Counted from the stretch's first letter, positions 16,413 to 26,516 are shown. The stretch is DNA of 64,000 bases from Trichormus variabilis 0441 (GCF_009856605.1 NZ_CP047244.1:1-64000), one strand, 5' to 3'. Translations and numbers: made by a program. The notes: generated from the letters alone by a model not told the origin.

Positions 16413-17590
16413 GTAAGGATTCAGGTCTAATATTGCGGAAGTAAAGAGGGGCGAGAGTGAGAATTATTAGAATCAGCAATTAGAGCTTGCACAAAAAAAT
16501 CAATAACAGACCTACCTTGACGGCGACAAGTCTGCACTACCGTCAACAAATTGGCAGTATGTTGAAACCGCTTCATCGAGCGTGAACCACCACTAACCTT
16601 ACGTTTTGTCACAGCTAAACGCAGCGAGCGTTCAGCGAGATTATTATCAGGAGGAACTTCAGGATGGTCAAGGAAATACCACCACTTCATCAATTAAATT
16701 GACAAAGGTTTCGCCGATAGCTTTGTTGTGAAGACCGGGAAGTTGAATCAATTTTTTGAAGTGACGACGTAGATGAGCCAAACATTTCTGTTGGGCAACA
16801 GCTTGATAGCCATTATAAACACTAAAATCATCGCTGCTGAGTACACCTGTATACTCAGTCCCTAAAATTGCTTCTAGTTCGGCTCTAGAACGAGTATCAG
16901 CCGCAGTAAACAGGCAGAATTCAGAATTAGCCACTACCCACAACCATTCTTTAACCCCTTTAACTGACCAAGGTGTTTCATCTACATGGATGTTAGGTTG
17001 TGTCTGTTTTACCAATTACTTAACTCATGAATACTCGGTTCAATTGCTTGTTGTATTCGTTCATTGGTGGCGACTAAAGTTCCCAATCCAATTTCAATCT
17101 CACCAAGTTCCCAAAGCATTTCCTGCTGTTTTTCGTAGGGCATATGTGCATAGTTATTTGTCCACCCTAAAAATGCTTGTAACGACGTTCCTAAATCTTG
17201 TCCTGGAATAATTTCTTGGGGCCAGGCTGCTGTTTGTATATTTCCACAGCATTCACACACGCACGTATGGCGTTGATACTCAACTATTTCTATGGGACAT
17301 TCTACTAGTTGCGCTACCGCGTGTTTTCTACTTTTACTGCTAGGGGTGCAAATGCTTTTTGACCACAGTAAATGCAATCCGTTGGACGTAAAATTTCATA
17401 GCGATCTACTCTGCCAAAACCCTTTCGAGTTTTACCTTGATGTCCTGGTTGCCCACCTGGTTTCTTTTTCGGTGGGTTTGATTCCTCAAGGTGAGGCACT
17501 TTTTCTTTTTCGCTTTTTTTTTTTGTGAATGTCTTGTGATGGAGGTTTTGATGAATTAGAACTATCTAAATCTCTGCTGACTTTTAAACG
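16413..17590 (-). mobile_element. IS66-family element, decayed
   Basis: The element begins with GTAAGGATTCAGGTC, the GTAA start expected for IS66 ends, and is flanked by identical 8-bp copies of CTTTATCG (16405-16412 and 17591-17598), the duplication length known for IS66. The right end is poorly matched to the left, so it has degenerated. It carries only a broken transposase gene and no visible accessory tnpA/tnpB. Confidence 0.8.
16427..17499 (-). pseudogene. IS66 transposase (TnpC) pseudogene
   Basis: Four overlapping frame pieces in order reconstruct most of an IS66 transposase: a KPGGQPGHQGK segment with a C-x2-C zinc knuckle (17499-17314), a middle block (17377-17009), a catalytic block with VDETPWSVKGVKEWLW (17015-16668), and the C-terminus with PPDNNLAERSLRLAV (16693-16427). 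Frame changes near 17345, 17012 and 16680, plus the lack of the usual N-terminal coiled coil, show that it is dead. It is the mark of an old insertion whose target duplication survived. Confidence 0.85.
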
Positions 17591-17991
17591 CTTTATCGTG
17601 TTGACATTCTTCTACTAGGTCGCCATTATTATCGTCATTTTTATTTGTAAAGTTTTTTAGAACTTCTGGTTCAATTGTATTGTCTTTAGACTGGCTTACT
17701 TCGGGTTGTAAAGATGACTCTTGACTAACTGGATTAACAAAATTGACAGTTTCAATTTCTGTGGAGCTTAACTTTACTTCTTCTTGTGCTATTTCACTGA
17801 TTCTATTTATTTCTGAATTTAACTTTAACACAGCCTCTTGTCGTTCCTGAGCAGTTGGAGGATTTTTTGCATATTCTGCAAATTTTTCATCAGGTATATT
17901 AAGCTGTGCAATCAATTCTCTAAGGAGACAAGCTTGCATTGCTGGAGTTAAACCTTCTACTGGAAACTCGATTAGTTCTTTCATAGTAAAA

Positions 17992-20900
17992 TTACCTTTC
18001 TACTAAATTTTTTTTGACATCTTTGAGTGCATTATTGATGCGATCGCTCATAACTTGAAAATCTTGTAATGTTTCATCACTAATGTTACTTACTTGAGTT
18101 TTTCCTTGTTTGACATATAGCAAGATATTATCCTTTTTATCTTTAACTAAATAAGTTTGGTTTTGAGTCTGAGTAGCAATCTGATATTTTTCTGTTTGGA
18201 CTGTCATAATGCCATTAATATCTTCTTGTCCAATTGTCTTAACTACACGTTGAGCAAGACTGGTCATCTCATTAACTTTTTCTAATTCTTTAATGTCTTG
18301 TTCCATTGCCTTAAAAGCATTCTCAAGACTAATATTTTCTTGAATGTATAAATTAGTTACCTCCTGAATTCTATTGAGATATGTGTCTGATTTACCGAGT
18401 TTTTCAGCCGCCATATACCAGTCTTGAAGATTTTGCACTGTATTAGCTTTCATCCGCTCGATAATGCTATCCATCGCTCCAACTTGCTGCATTTTGGGTT
18501 GAGCAGGTGATGCGAGTGCTTGGTCAATATTTGGTTGTTGGCTTTGTTGCGGGGAGAAAATGCTCTTGTCTTTAGCAATTAATGAGTTATGTAATACTTG
18601 TGTATTGGTAGAAATAATATCGCTACTAACTTTGCTGTTTTCTACAGGATTAAATACTGCGTATCCTTGGGAAGTTTGTTCTACTTTGTACCCTTTTTCT
18701 TGAAGATAATTTTGAACTAATTGGTCAGTTCCTTGTGCATTTCCGACTAGAAAAGAGCTTTTCACTGCTATTGCCTTATCAAGTAAGGGTTTATAGTGAT
18801 TTTCAAATGTTTGGGCAATTTGCTTGCTTGTTACTCCACGCCACGGGCCAGATCCGGACACCATAATGATGTCTTCTTTTGAGTAATTTCCTGTGTTGGC
18901 GCGTTCCCCCCATGCTTGCTCGTAATTTCGTGTGCTTGAAGCTGTACCAGGGGGTGCAGCTGATTTACCGATAAACTGGGTAGCTATTTGGGCCATCGCA
19001 ATATCTTTTTTCATATGTTCAGCGACGGCGGCGTTTATAGGTTCGAGTTGGGACAGTGGATTTGTGGGCCGCAGAGCAGTTTGTTGGGACTTGTCCTGCT
19101 GGGTTTGTACTGTAGTTTGTTGTGATTTTGCAACTACATATATATACGCTTCGCTAAGGGCTTGAATAAAAGCGGATTCTTTACCCTTACCCTGCCACTG
19201 TTGATCCTGGGCGTTAGTTATGTTTGTACAGTTCTCTAACCAATTGACTCCCCCGCGTTTGGCGATCGCCTCAGTCAGCCGGGGATGTTGTTCGAGTTTA
19301 GCCTGAAGCACTTCTACCATTAGCTGGTATTCATCAACTGATGGATACAACTGCTTTTGGTGATTAAATGCGTGTTCGGCGGATGCGTATGCTACCCCTT
19401 GAGGTTTTTGGACATGGGTTTCTAATCCATACTGCCCAGCAGGGGCTTCTGGATCATTGTTGACTGAAACTTGGTAATCGTTTTGCAGCTTGCCTTGTTC
19501 TTTGGCGAGTGCAGTGGCAAGGCTGAGTGCTACTCCCAGCCCATCTTTGGAGTCGGGGCTGATATTTACTGGAGTTGCAGGTTGTTTTTGGATGGTTGGG
19601 AACGGAACAATTTTGTCATTGACATAATCTCCTAGTGGCTCCATGAATAAGCCATATACTTGACTTTTACTCGCTTGAGTTTGGGTAAGTTCTTTTGGTG
19701 AATGCTTCTCCCATCTCGCCCAGGCTTGCTGGTAACTTGGGTCTTGAATCATTTGGGTGGTAATTTTGTATTGCTTACCTACCCGAAAAGCAACTTGCTC
19801 GCCGTTTTTACCTTGGGCGATCGCAATATCTCCCTCATTGATACCATAAGTTTTTTGGTAGTCTACACCTCTGGTAGTGTGTATCCTACCGTGTCCGCGC
19901 ATAGCATCAATGGTTGTATCAACTGGTATCGTGGCAGCTTCGCCGTGCAGATGCAGCGAATAGACCATTGGTATTGGTTTGCCAGATATAGTCGGGTTGT
20001 ATGGAATTTGAGAATTAGCAGCGCGTGCCGCAGTGGAATTGCCAATGGCGATAATTTCTTCGACCGTTAGTTGGTTTGAAGGGTGTGAGGGTATGTTTTG
20101 GGCGACTTCTCTGAGGCTGGTATAACTGCGCTCTACTTTAATTTCTCCCCCTGGTGTCCACTCGTTAGCTTTGATGGTGAGGTTGTTGTTGCTTTGGACT
20201 ACCGCACGCGGAGGTTGGTTTGAGGTGAGGAAGTTCTCAAATTTTTGGCGAACGCTGTTTTCTCTGCCCAAATCGTTTTTAATTGACCAGATGTTGATAG
20301 ACCATCTGCCAACCTCAGTATTCAGTGCAGCGTGTTCGTTCTTGCAGTTAAAGCGGGTTACTGTACCCGACTCAAGTTTAAACTCTTGGTATGGTGCGTC
20401 CTGATTCTCTTCACTAGTCCATGCCATTCGTTCCTTAGCAGCGCGATAGCCCCAGTCAGAATTTCCGATATTAATGCTGCGGGCTTCCGTCGCGGCGTAG
20501 GAGTCATCGCGGTGGTAGTTAATGCCAGCACCGGGGTTCTCAGAATAAGTTACCAGCACAATATCAGCGTCAGGATATACTTGCTTAACAAGTTCCATCA
20601 ACTTGTCGTCCTGTACCCCTGGCTTGAAGTCTTTATCCTTCAAATCCCATTTTGCACCGACCCAGGCGACTTGTCTCAGTGGTGCATAGTTAGATTTGTC
20701 ATTTTCAAGTATGGGTTTGAAGTGGGTTTCAAGATGCGATCGCAGCTGTTCTACTTTTTTCTCGCTTATCTTACCCAATATTTCGATAGCTTTAGTTGGA
20801 TCGGCTTGACGCGAGTTGGGTAGTAATATTGGTTGATTCTTAGCTTCTGCTTGTATATCCGTTAATACTTGTATCTCAACCGCGTTTTGATAGACTTGTG

Positions 20901-23900
20901 AAATTCCTCCAACTGTGGCGTTAGTATTTGATTGAATATTAGTTGTATTCTTTTCTGGTAAAGCTTTAGCAGGAATAATTGGTACTGGAGAATCTTCTTG
21001 ATTCAGTTCTCTTGGACGGTTAGGAAGTGCTTGTAAAGCTTTTTGGTACTCACTAGTTTCTGGAATTTGGTTTAATTTTAAAAGACTACCTTCAGTTGCA
21101 ACTTTTTGATTTAACTCTGCACTAAGCTGTTCATAGCGGTCAAAACCATCAACTTCACCAATATTAATAGCTTCTCCAAGCAAAGTATTTAATTCTTCGG
21201 TTATTTTCTCACTAATCTCATTTTTATTAAAAATAAATGTAGCTGTGTTACTCTCAATAAAATAATCGTTTTCAGTAGACTTTGATTCTAACCAAGTGGC
21301 TACAGCGATCGCGTCTTGTGCAGGAACTACTAGTCCAAAAGCTTCTTGAGTTTCTGCCTGCGCTCCATCCGGGAAAGTATATTGTTGATTTGGATTATAA
21401 AAATATACAGTTTGTTGGGGAATGATTGGAGTGGGTTGTGAGGGTGTATCTGCACTTTTGATATGACCACCAGCACGGTTAATAAAGGTTTGTCTTAATT
21501 CGCTGCTGATAGTAGTTTCATCAAGTACGAATACAGTCATTCCTTTTTTGGCTTCTAACCGAGCTTGTGATATAGGAAGCTGTTCGTATGATACTCCTAC
21601 TTTTTCGAGATACTTTTTGGTTTTTTCGGCTATATTTTCATCAACTGCTAATCCTAAAAGCCCTACTAATTTTTGCTCTTTATCTTGGAACATGATTGTA
21701 GGGCGTTCGTTAATTTTACCGAGTATTTGGTTGCGTTCTTCTTGCTGCTCGTCTCTGACAGGCTTTTCATTACTTATAAGCTGACTGCGTTTAACCCATT
21801 TATCGGGATATTGTACTGTTTCTGGATTAATAATTATTTTACAAGTACTTTCATTACTGGTAATCTGTACAGGGATAGTGGTTCGTTGTTGGTTTTGGCG
21901 AATAATACCCGTATCAATTAATTTTTGTACAGTGCTACTTTCTTTCCTTTGCCACTGTTTTTGTATATTCCCTTTATTTAAATCAGCTTCGAGACGTTCA
22001 TTATGCTGACCAATAATACCGAGTGATTGGTCGCCAATTTTAGCAATATAAACGTGCTTTTTATCAAATGCACGAACTAAAGTTTCTTGAAATGCTTGGT
22101 TGTTAATCTCCTGTTTCTTGTATTTTGGATTCGTAATATTAATTCGTAACAGATTACTTTGAGATGTTTCTGCTATGGCATAGGCATTTTGTCCAGTGAT
22201 GATAGTTTGAATTTTAAGATGTAACTTTTGCCCATTCCCAGGCTTTTCTGCTAGCCAGCCTTGAGCAATACCTTCTTTGATTGATTCTTTATCAATATTG
22301 CCTAGTTTTTCAGGTTTATTACCATTTTGAAGATAGATAGTATAGTCTTCCCGAATCAGGTCAACCTTTTCGATTGTTAACATTACAGGTTCATTATTAA
22401 ACCTCTGGGAATTCCCAAACTTATTAACTTCGCCTACCTTGAAAGTTAGTTCTGGTAGTCCAGGTACTTTGGTTGTAACAGAGGTGGTATATACTTCACC
22501 TTTTTCGACACTGCCAATAGCAATAGTACCAATTGGCAGCCGAGCATTACTTTGTTCAATATTTCCAAATGTTTTGTAACTACCCTCTTGATTCTGAATT
22601 TCAATTACGCTTTTTCCATCTTCAGCTAGATTAAATCGAATACTCTGAGGTTGATTTTCATTAAAAAACTCACTATTCCGGTCAAATCCAGTGATACTAA
22701 ACTCGGTAAACTTGAGTATATCTAACTGACTAACAATCTCTTGAGGAAAGGCAGCAAAGGCGAAATTAGAAACTTTGTTCTGGCGATCGCTACTTTTATC
22801 ATTACTACTCTCACGAGTAGTTGATACCGCCCAGGTGGCAGCTGCCATTGTTAGCTTTTGGTCTTCTGAAATCGAATTATAAAATTCCTCTGCTATCTGG
22901 TAAGCTTTTTGGTAAAGAAGTTTAATTTGACCTTCGCTTAATTCAGGCTGGAATAATATTTTGTTAGATTTTACTTCTTGCCCAAGTGTAATTCCTATTT
23001 CTTCGAGTTTATTTTCTTGCTCCCTTGCCAGTGTTCCTAATTTTCTAAACTTGGGTTTACCATTCTCAGTTCCATCGTTAATTTGAGCATAAACTAAATA
23101 TTTATGCGGGCGGTTATTGTTGCGTTTATCTTCGGATATTTCTGATACTTTTATCGTAATTGTATTAGCTTTCCAGATAAATTCATTATCATACTGTAGA
23201 AGATTAGTTATACTTACTTGATTACCATTAGCAAGGGTAATATTTGCAGATGGCCCTTTTTCAGTTTCTTTTTGTTTAGATAGCTCACTTGCTCGGTTGA
23301 ATGATTTGTCGAATTCTTTTTTGATGAGGGTAGCTCTTAATCGCTGTTCGTGAGAAAATTCAACCCCTTTAAATAAAGCTTGAAATTGAACGATTTCACG
23401 CGATTCGAGGCGAGCTTTTTCAAAATACTGGTTGGTTTGAGCAATTAGTAACTCAACAGGTGAGTATCCTGTCGGTTGAATTGTATTGTCAATATAGACA
23501 TCTTTCTTCTTATCCTTAATATAGTTGACTTCACGGTGAAGAATCCGACTATTATTGCGAATAATTTCAATTTCGGGTTTTTTGGCACTCTTAAAAAGGT
23601 CAACTGCAATTTGATTTTGAAATGCTGCCTCAGCAATCATTTCACGGTACATTTGGGTATTAATGTTCATCGCCACTAGTGTATTGGTGGGTTCTTGTCG
23701 AACAGTTTTGATGAACTCTTCCATGTAACTGCGATACTTGGTCGGAATCTCCTTCCCTTCAATACCCTTGGATTTTGCCCAGACTTCTGTTTTGAATAAA
23801 TCTTCGTAGTGTTTGGCTACCTGCTGTACGTACTCTATTGAGTCTTTTTCACTACCAAAGTTTTTTAGAATCGTAATTTCTGACTCTAACGCCTCAATTG

Positions 23901-25737
23901 CGGTAAGGTGATTGTTGATAACACCCACACTAATGCCATCGCTCATGTGGATGGCGATTTCCTCAAATTCTGCCTGAGAGCCATCTTCTTGGTAAAAAGA
24001 TTGTTTTTTAAGTTTGACAGTTGGAGCGTAGGCGTTTTCAGGAAGGTTACGCTCCTTTGCTTCGATGGTGAGGTTGGGATACTTGCTTGCCCGCTCGAAG
24101 CCGATACAATCACCATCGTAATCGCGTGCCTGGCGCTCTTGTTCGGACTCTTGAGGAAGAATCTCTAATTCATAACCAGCAGATTTTAGTTCTAAAATAT
24201 ACTGATTAAATTTGTTAGTAAACTCTATTTTATCCCTAGTTTCGAGCTTACTAATACTTTGGTCTAAGTAATTTTCAATACCTGCTAACTGGATATTTTT
24301 TCCTTGAGCTTCTGGCAGGATAGATTTAATTTGCTCATTGAGGCGGTTGTAAATGCGATCGCTTGTTTCGTCCGAGACAGCGATCGCACCAGCGAGAGGT
24401 TGACCATCAGGCCCAAGGATATCTTCTACAATTTTGTTAGTTGAGACGCACAGACCATTTGAGTTGAGGAAAGGGGAGCGGAAGTTGAGAACTTCTTCCC
24501 CGTCTTGATAATGCGGTATAGAAATTTCCCCATTTTGCAGGTCTTTGGAGGGAATGACCATTGCTCGCTCAAACGTTAACGTCTTGCCAATGGCGATTTC
24601 TTTCCACTCGTTTTGGACGAATCGGGCGAGTTCGCGCTGTACCTTCTCAGTTTCGAGAAGTTGCCTTTCTCCTTGCAGGTCAGCTTTGATAAGTTTGTAA
24701 ATAAACGAGTCAGTAGCAATGCGATCGCGCAGTGTTTCTAATTCTTCTGCTACTGTTGGATCTTCTGCTGCTTGTTCTTCTAGTGTGGTTGCTTGTTCTT
24801 CAAGAAAGGCTTTTCGCTTCTCGTACTTTTCGCAGTAAAGTTGTGCAAGTTGCCGAGGGTCATCCTGTGCTTCCTTAAGCTTTTTGGCTTCAAGTTCTAG
24901 CTGTTCTGTAAAGTCTTTCAGTCCGTTAGGGAATGAAGCGAGTAACTGCGATATAGCTGTCTTGCCGAGTTCAGATTGTGATTTTTCACCTAGCCAGATA
25001 TTTTGTCGGTACAGTCCAGGTTGAATCTGAGGCTTAGTCGGGCTATTAGGATTGTCTTTATCAGTTCCCTTGAACGCAGATAAGGGAAGAATTAGGTCAA
25101 TTTTAGTTGAGTTATTTGAGTCTTGATAATTGAGGATTTGCTCAAGATTAGCAGGGCGTAGTGTACCTTTACCAAAACGGTATTTCTGATCATCTCCGTC
25201 TCGATCAGTCCAACCGAAGCGGTGCTGAATTACTCGATATTTATCACCTTTTTGATGTTTGGTTAATTCGTGATACAGTTCTTTTGATATTTGTCCGTAA
25301 CAGTCTCCTGTTAACCGATATGCTTGGTCATTACTGATAATGCCGCCATTTTCACCATTATTATCATCAACTATTAAAATATTTAACTCTTTATTGACAG
25401 CATTTCTACATGAACCAAGAAAGATAGACCCGTAAGCACCTCTATCTTTGTTATCAGGGCATAATTGTCTAATTGTATCTAGGCATTCTTCGGGGCCATA
25501 TAATAACCGAGTTTTTGATGATAATAATAATTTATTACCTTCAGGATGATTAGTTAATTGTTCCACAGTAGACTTTTCGTCCATATGCCCGAACGAAAAG
25601 TTTACCCCAGGAAAGAAATATTCTAATAGGGTATTATTAAGTTCTTCCTTTAACAGCGAATCTGGATTATTTGTATTACCATCTGTATGAATCCATTGAT
25701 TTAATCTAGTGTCAAAATGTTTAGCTTGAATTGTCAT
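17992..25737 (-). CDS. Giant polyvalent protein: RNA-polymerase-like, AlkB-like, PUA/ASCH-like, NADAR-like and SLOG-like domains
   Basis: 2581 residues from ATG 25737. Residues about 90-620 look like a single-chain double-psi-barrel RNA polymerase of the QDE-1/YonO group. They contain FGKGTLRP with K190, VLNFRSPFLNSNG near 416, the catalytic-type motif RDYDGDCIGF with D539/D541/D543, and GISVGVINNHL near 601. Residues about 1660-1820 match an Fe(II)/2-oxoglutarate AlkB-like fold (H1742-x-D1744, H1802, R1811). Residues 1922-2010 look PUA/ASCH-like, 2085-2205 NADAR-like (YASAEHAFNHQK), and 2288-2362 SLOG-like (VSGSGPW, VGNAQGTD). The stretches 620-1650 and 2370-2581 are unassigned, the latter helical. 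Such fusions are known as polyvalent proteins of phages and conjugative elements. The upstream region holds iterons. No Shine-Dalgarno sequence is seen. Domain calls are from motif reading alone. Confidence 0.65.
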   Translation of the reverse strand: MTIQAKHFDTRLNQWIHTDGNTNNPDSLLKEELNNTLLEYFFPGVNFSFGHMDEKSTVEQLTNHPEGNKLLLSSKTRLLYGPEECLDTIRQLCPDNKDRGAYGSIFLGSCRNAVNKELNILIVDDNNGENGGIISNDQAYRLTGDCYGQISKELYHELTKHQKGDKYRVIQHRFGWTDRDGDDQKYRFGKGTLRPANLEQILNYQDSNNSTKIDLILPLSAFKGTDKDNPNSPTKPQIQPGLYRQNIWLGEKSQSELGKTAISQLLASFPNGLKDFTEQLELEAKKLKEAQDDPRQLAQLYCEKYEKRKAFLEEQATTLEEQAAEDPTVAEELETLRDRIATDSFIYKLIKADLQGERQLLETEKVQRELARFVQNEWKEIAIGKTLTFERAMVIPSKDLQNGEISIPHYQDGEEVLNFRSPFLNSNGLCVSTNKIVEDILGPDGQPLAGAIAVSDETSDRIYNRLNEQIKSILPEAQGKNIQLAGIENYLDQSISKLETRDKIEFTNKFNQYILELKSAGYELEILPQESEQERQARDYDGDCIGFERASKYPNLTIEAKERNLPENAYAPTVKLKKQSFYQEDGSQAEFEEIAIHMSDGISVGVINNHLTAIEALESEITILKNFGSEKDSIEYVQQVAKHYEDLFKTEVWAKSKGIEGKEIPTKYRSYMEEFIKTVRQEPTNTLVAMNINTQMYREMIAEAAFQNQIAVDLFKSAKKPEIEIIRNNSRILHREVNYIKDKKKDVYIDNTIQPTGYSPVELLIAQTNQYFEKARLESREIVQFQALFKGVEFSHEQRLRATLIKKEFDKSFNRASELSKQKETEKGPSANITLANGNQVSITNLLQYDNEFIWKANTITIKVSEISEDKRNNNRPHKYLVYAQINDGTENGKPKFRKLGTLAREQENKLEEIGITLGQEVKSNKILFQPELSEGQIKLLYQKAYQIAEEFYNSISEDQKLTMAAATWAVSTTRESSNDKSSDRQNKVSNFAFAAFPQEIVSQLDILKFTEFSITGFDRNSEFFNENQPQSIRFNLAEDGKSVIEIQNQEGSYKTFGNIEQSNARLPIGTIAIGSVEKGEVYTTSVTTKVPGLPELTFKVGEVNKFGNSQRFNNEPVMLTIEKVDLIREDYTIYLQNGNKPEKLGNIDKESIKEGIAQGWLAEKPGNGQKLHLKIQTIITGQNAYAIAETSQSNLLRINITNPKYKKQEINNQAFQETLVRAFDKKHVYIAKIGDQSLGIIGQHNERLEADLNKGNIQKQWQRKESSTVQKLIDTGIIRQNQQRTTIPVQITSNESTCKIIINPETVQYPDKWVKRSQLISNEKPVRDEQQEERNQILGKINERPTIMFQDKEQKLVGLLGLAVDENIAEKTKKYLEKVGVSYEQLPISQARLEAKKGMTVFVLDETTISSELRQTFINRAGGHIKSADTPSQPTPIIPQQTVYFYNPNQQYTFPDGAQAETQEAFGLVVPAQDAIAVATWLESKSTENDYFIESNTATFIFNKNEISEKITEELNTLLGEAINIGEVDGFDRYEQLSAELNQKVATEGSLLKLNQIPETSEYQKALQALPNRPRELNQEDSPVPIIPAKALPEKNTTNIQSNTNATVGGISQVYQNAVEIQVLTDIQAEAKNQPILLPNSRQADPTKAIEILGKISEKKVEQLRSHLETHFKPILENDKSNYAPLRQVAWVGAKWDLKDKDFKPGVQDDKLMELVKQVYPDADIVLVTYSENPGAGINYHRDDSYAATEARSINIGNSDWGYRAAKERMAWTSEENQDAPYQEFKLESGTVTRFNCKNEHAALNTEVGRWSINIWSIKNDLGRENSVRQKFENFLTSNQPPRAVVQSNNNLTIKANEWTPGGEIKVERSYTSLREVAQNIPSHPSNQLTVEEIIAIGNSTAARAANSQIPYNPTISGKPIPMVYSLHLHGEAATIPVDTTIDAMRGHGRIHTTRGVDYQKTYGINEGDIAIAQGKNGEQVAFRVGKQYKITTQMIQDPSYQQAWARWEKHSPKELTQTQASKSQVYGLFMEPLGDYVNDKIVPFPTIQKQPATPVNISPDSKDGLGVALSLATALAKEQGKLQNDYQVSVNNDPEAPAGQYGLETHVQKPQGVAYASAEHAFNHQKQLYPSVDEYQLMVEVLQAKLEQHPRLTEAIAKRGGVNWLENCTNITNAQDQQWQGKGKESAFIQALSEAYIYVVAKSQQTTVQTQQDKSQQTALRPTNPLSQLEPINAAVAEHMKKDIAMAQIATQFIGKSAAPPGTASSTRNYEQAWGERANTGNYSKEDIIMVSGSGPWRGVTSKQIAQTFENHYKPLLDKAIAVKSSFLVGNAQGTDQLVQNYLQEKGYKVEQTSQGYAVFNPVENSKVSSDIISTNTQVLHNSLIAKDKSIFSPQQSQQPNIDQALASPAQPKMQQVGAMDSIIERMKANTVQNLQDWYMAAEKLGKSDTYLNRIQEVTNLYIQENISLENAFKAMEQDIKELEKVNEMTSLAQRVVKTIGQEDINGIMTVQTEKYQIATQTQNQTYLVKDKKDNILLYVKQGKTQVSNISDETLQDFQVMSDRINNALKDVKKNLVER

Positions 25738-26127
25738 ATATAAACAATTAAACTTATAAAATTAAAGATAAATTTTTACTTTTTGGCACTAAAATACCCG
25801 TAGAGTTTAATTTTACTTTCTCTTTATCAGTAATCTATTCAACAAATTTCTAATTTATACTAACAATTTACTAGTATTTAAAAATACTTATTTATAGAAA
25901 TATTACTTAGTTTATTCTTAATAAAGCCTTATTGAACCTAGTGCCATAATTTAAGTATGCCAAAAAATATACTGACTTATTGATTACTTCTTGCTTAACC
26001 CTGAATCAGTAGTAACATTCTTCATGTTTGCCATTATGGTTATGTTTGCAGTTTGAGACGGAAAGCTAAATTCGTGTGGCAGCACCTTGATAATTTTATG
26101 CCTCCCTAATTTTTTACTCTCTGTACG

Positions 26128-26414
26128 TTTAAAATAAAGTCTTGAAATTTCTGAAGCTTGAAAGGCTTAATTTTACGTACTTATGGTTTGGCATAGGAAA
26201 TAATAAAGTCATGAAATTTTAAAGAAAAATCTCTAAACGCTTCTAGATGAAAATAATAAAGTCTAAACTATCAAGCAGGTTTAGACTGCTTCGCAACGCC
26301 CTATCGTCGGCTTTAGCCCAGTAGACGGTAAAGTCTTTTTGTGCCAGTTAGTTTAAGACTTTATTTTAAATTTCAAGACTTTGTTTTAAATTTTGGAACT
26401 TTATTCTAAATGTA
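26128..26414. repeat. Iteron field: about six copies of a 20-bp repeat in two orientations
   Basis: Three head-to-tail repeats of exactly 20 bp lie at 26355-26374, 26375-26394 and 26395-26414, with core GACTTTATTTTAAA. Three inverted relatives lie at 26128-26150, 26198-26219 and 26251-26268 (core AATAAAGTC). Weaker AAAGTC matches lie between, around a GC-richer centre. The surrounding 25738-26537 has no gene and is very AT-rich. Iterons beside an AT-rich stretch are typical of plasmid origins or partition sites; operator use is the alternative. Confidence 0.7.
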
Positions 26415-26448
26415 CACTCTCCTGTCGTTATTCGATTTTGAGTGTCTC

Positions 26449-26492
26449 TTTTGTTCTAGCTATTATTTTTATTTAAAGTAACTAGAACAAAA
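26449..26492. promoter_or_regulatory. Operator-like inverted repeat, copy 1
   Basis: TTTTGTTCTAG (26449-26459) and its reverse complement (26482-26492) enclose a 22-bp spacer starting CTAT and ending AAGTAA. The same arrangement with the same spacer length and spacer ends recurs in inverted orientation at 27755-27796. A shared regulator is inferred. Confidence 0.5.
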
Positions 26493-26516
26493 ATAAAACT
26501 GCCTAAAAGCTTGACT

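Larger units (their letters stand above)
16028..17984 (-). pseudogene. Unknown 256-residue protein gene interrupted by IS66
   Basis: The gene starts at ATG 17984, seven bases after the giant gene's stop, and reads to the IS66 element. Its other half lies at 16028-16412. Removing 16413-17590 plus one copy of the 8-bp duplication joins QHDK to VQSIIANF in frame and gives exactly 257 codons including TAA (16028-16030). As it stands, the first part ends after ten element-derived residues (stop at 17562). The first 60 residues are helical (I-E-F-P-V-E-G-L-T-P-A-M); the middle is Asn/Glu-rich. It is the second gene of the polyvalent-protein operon and may be a partner or immunity protein, but nothing in it identifies a function. 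Confidence 0.75.

Noticed and set aside
19702..20070. Antisense frames within the giant gene
   Set aside because: Shadows of a continuous coding frame with clear domain motifs; no independent ribosome sites.
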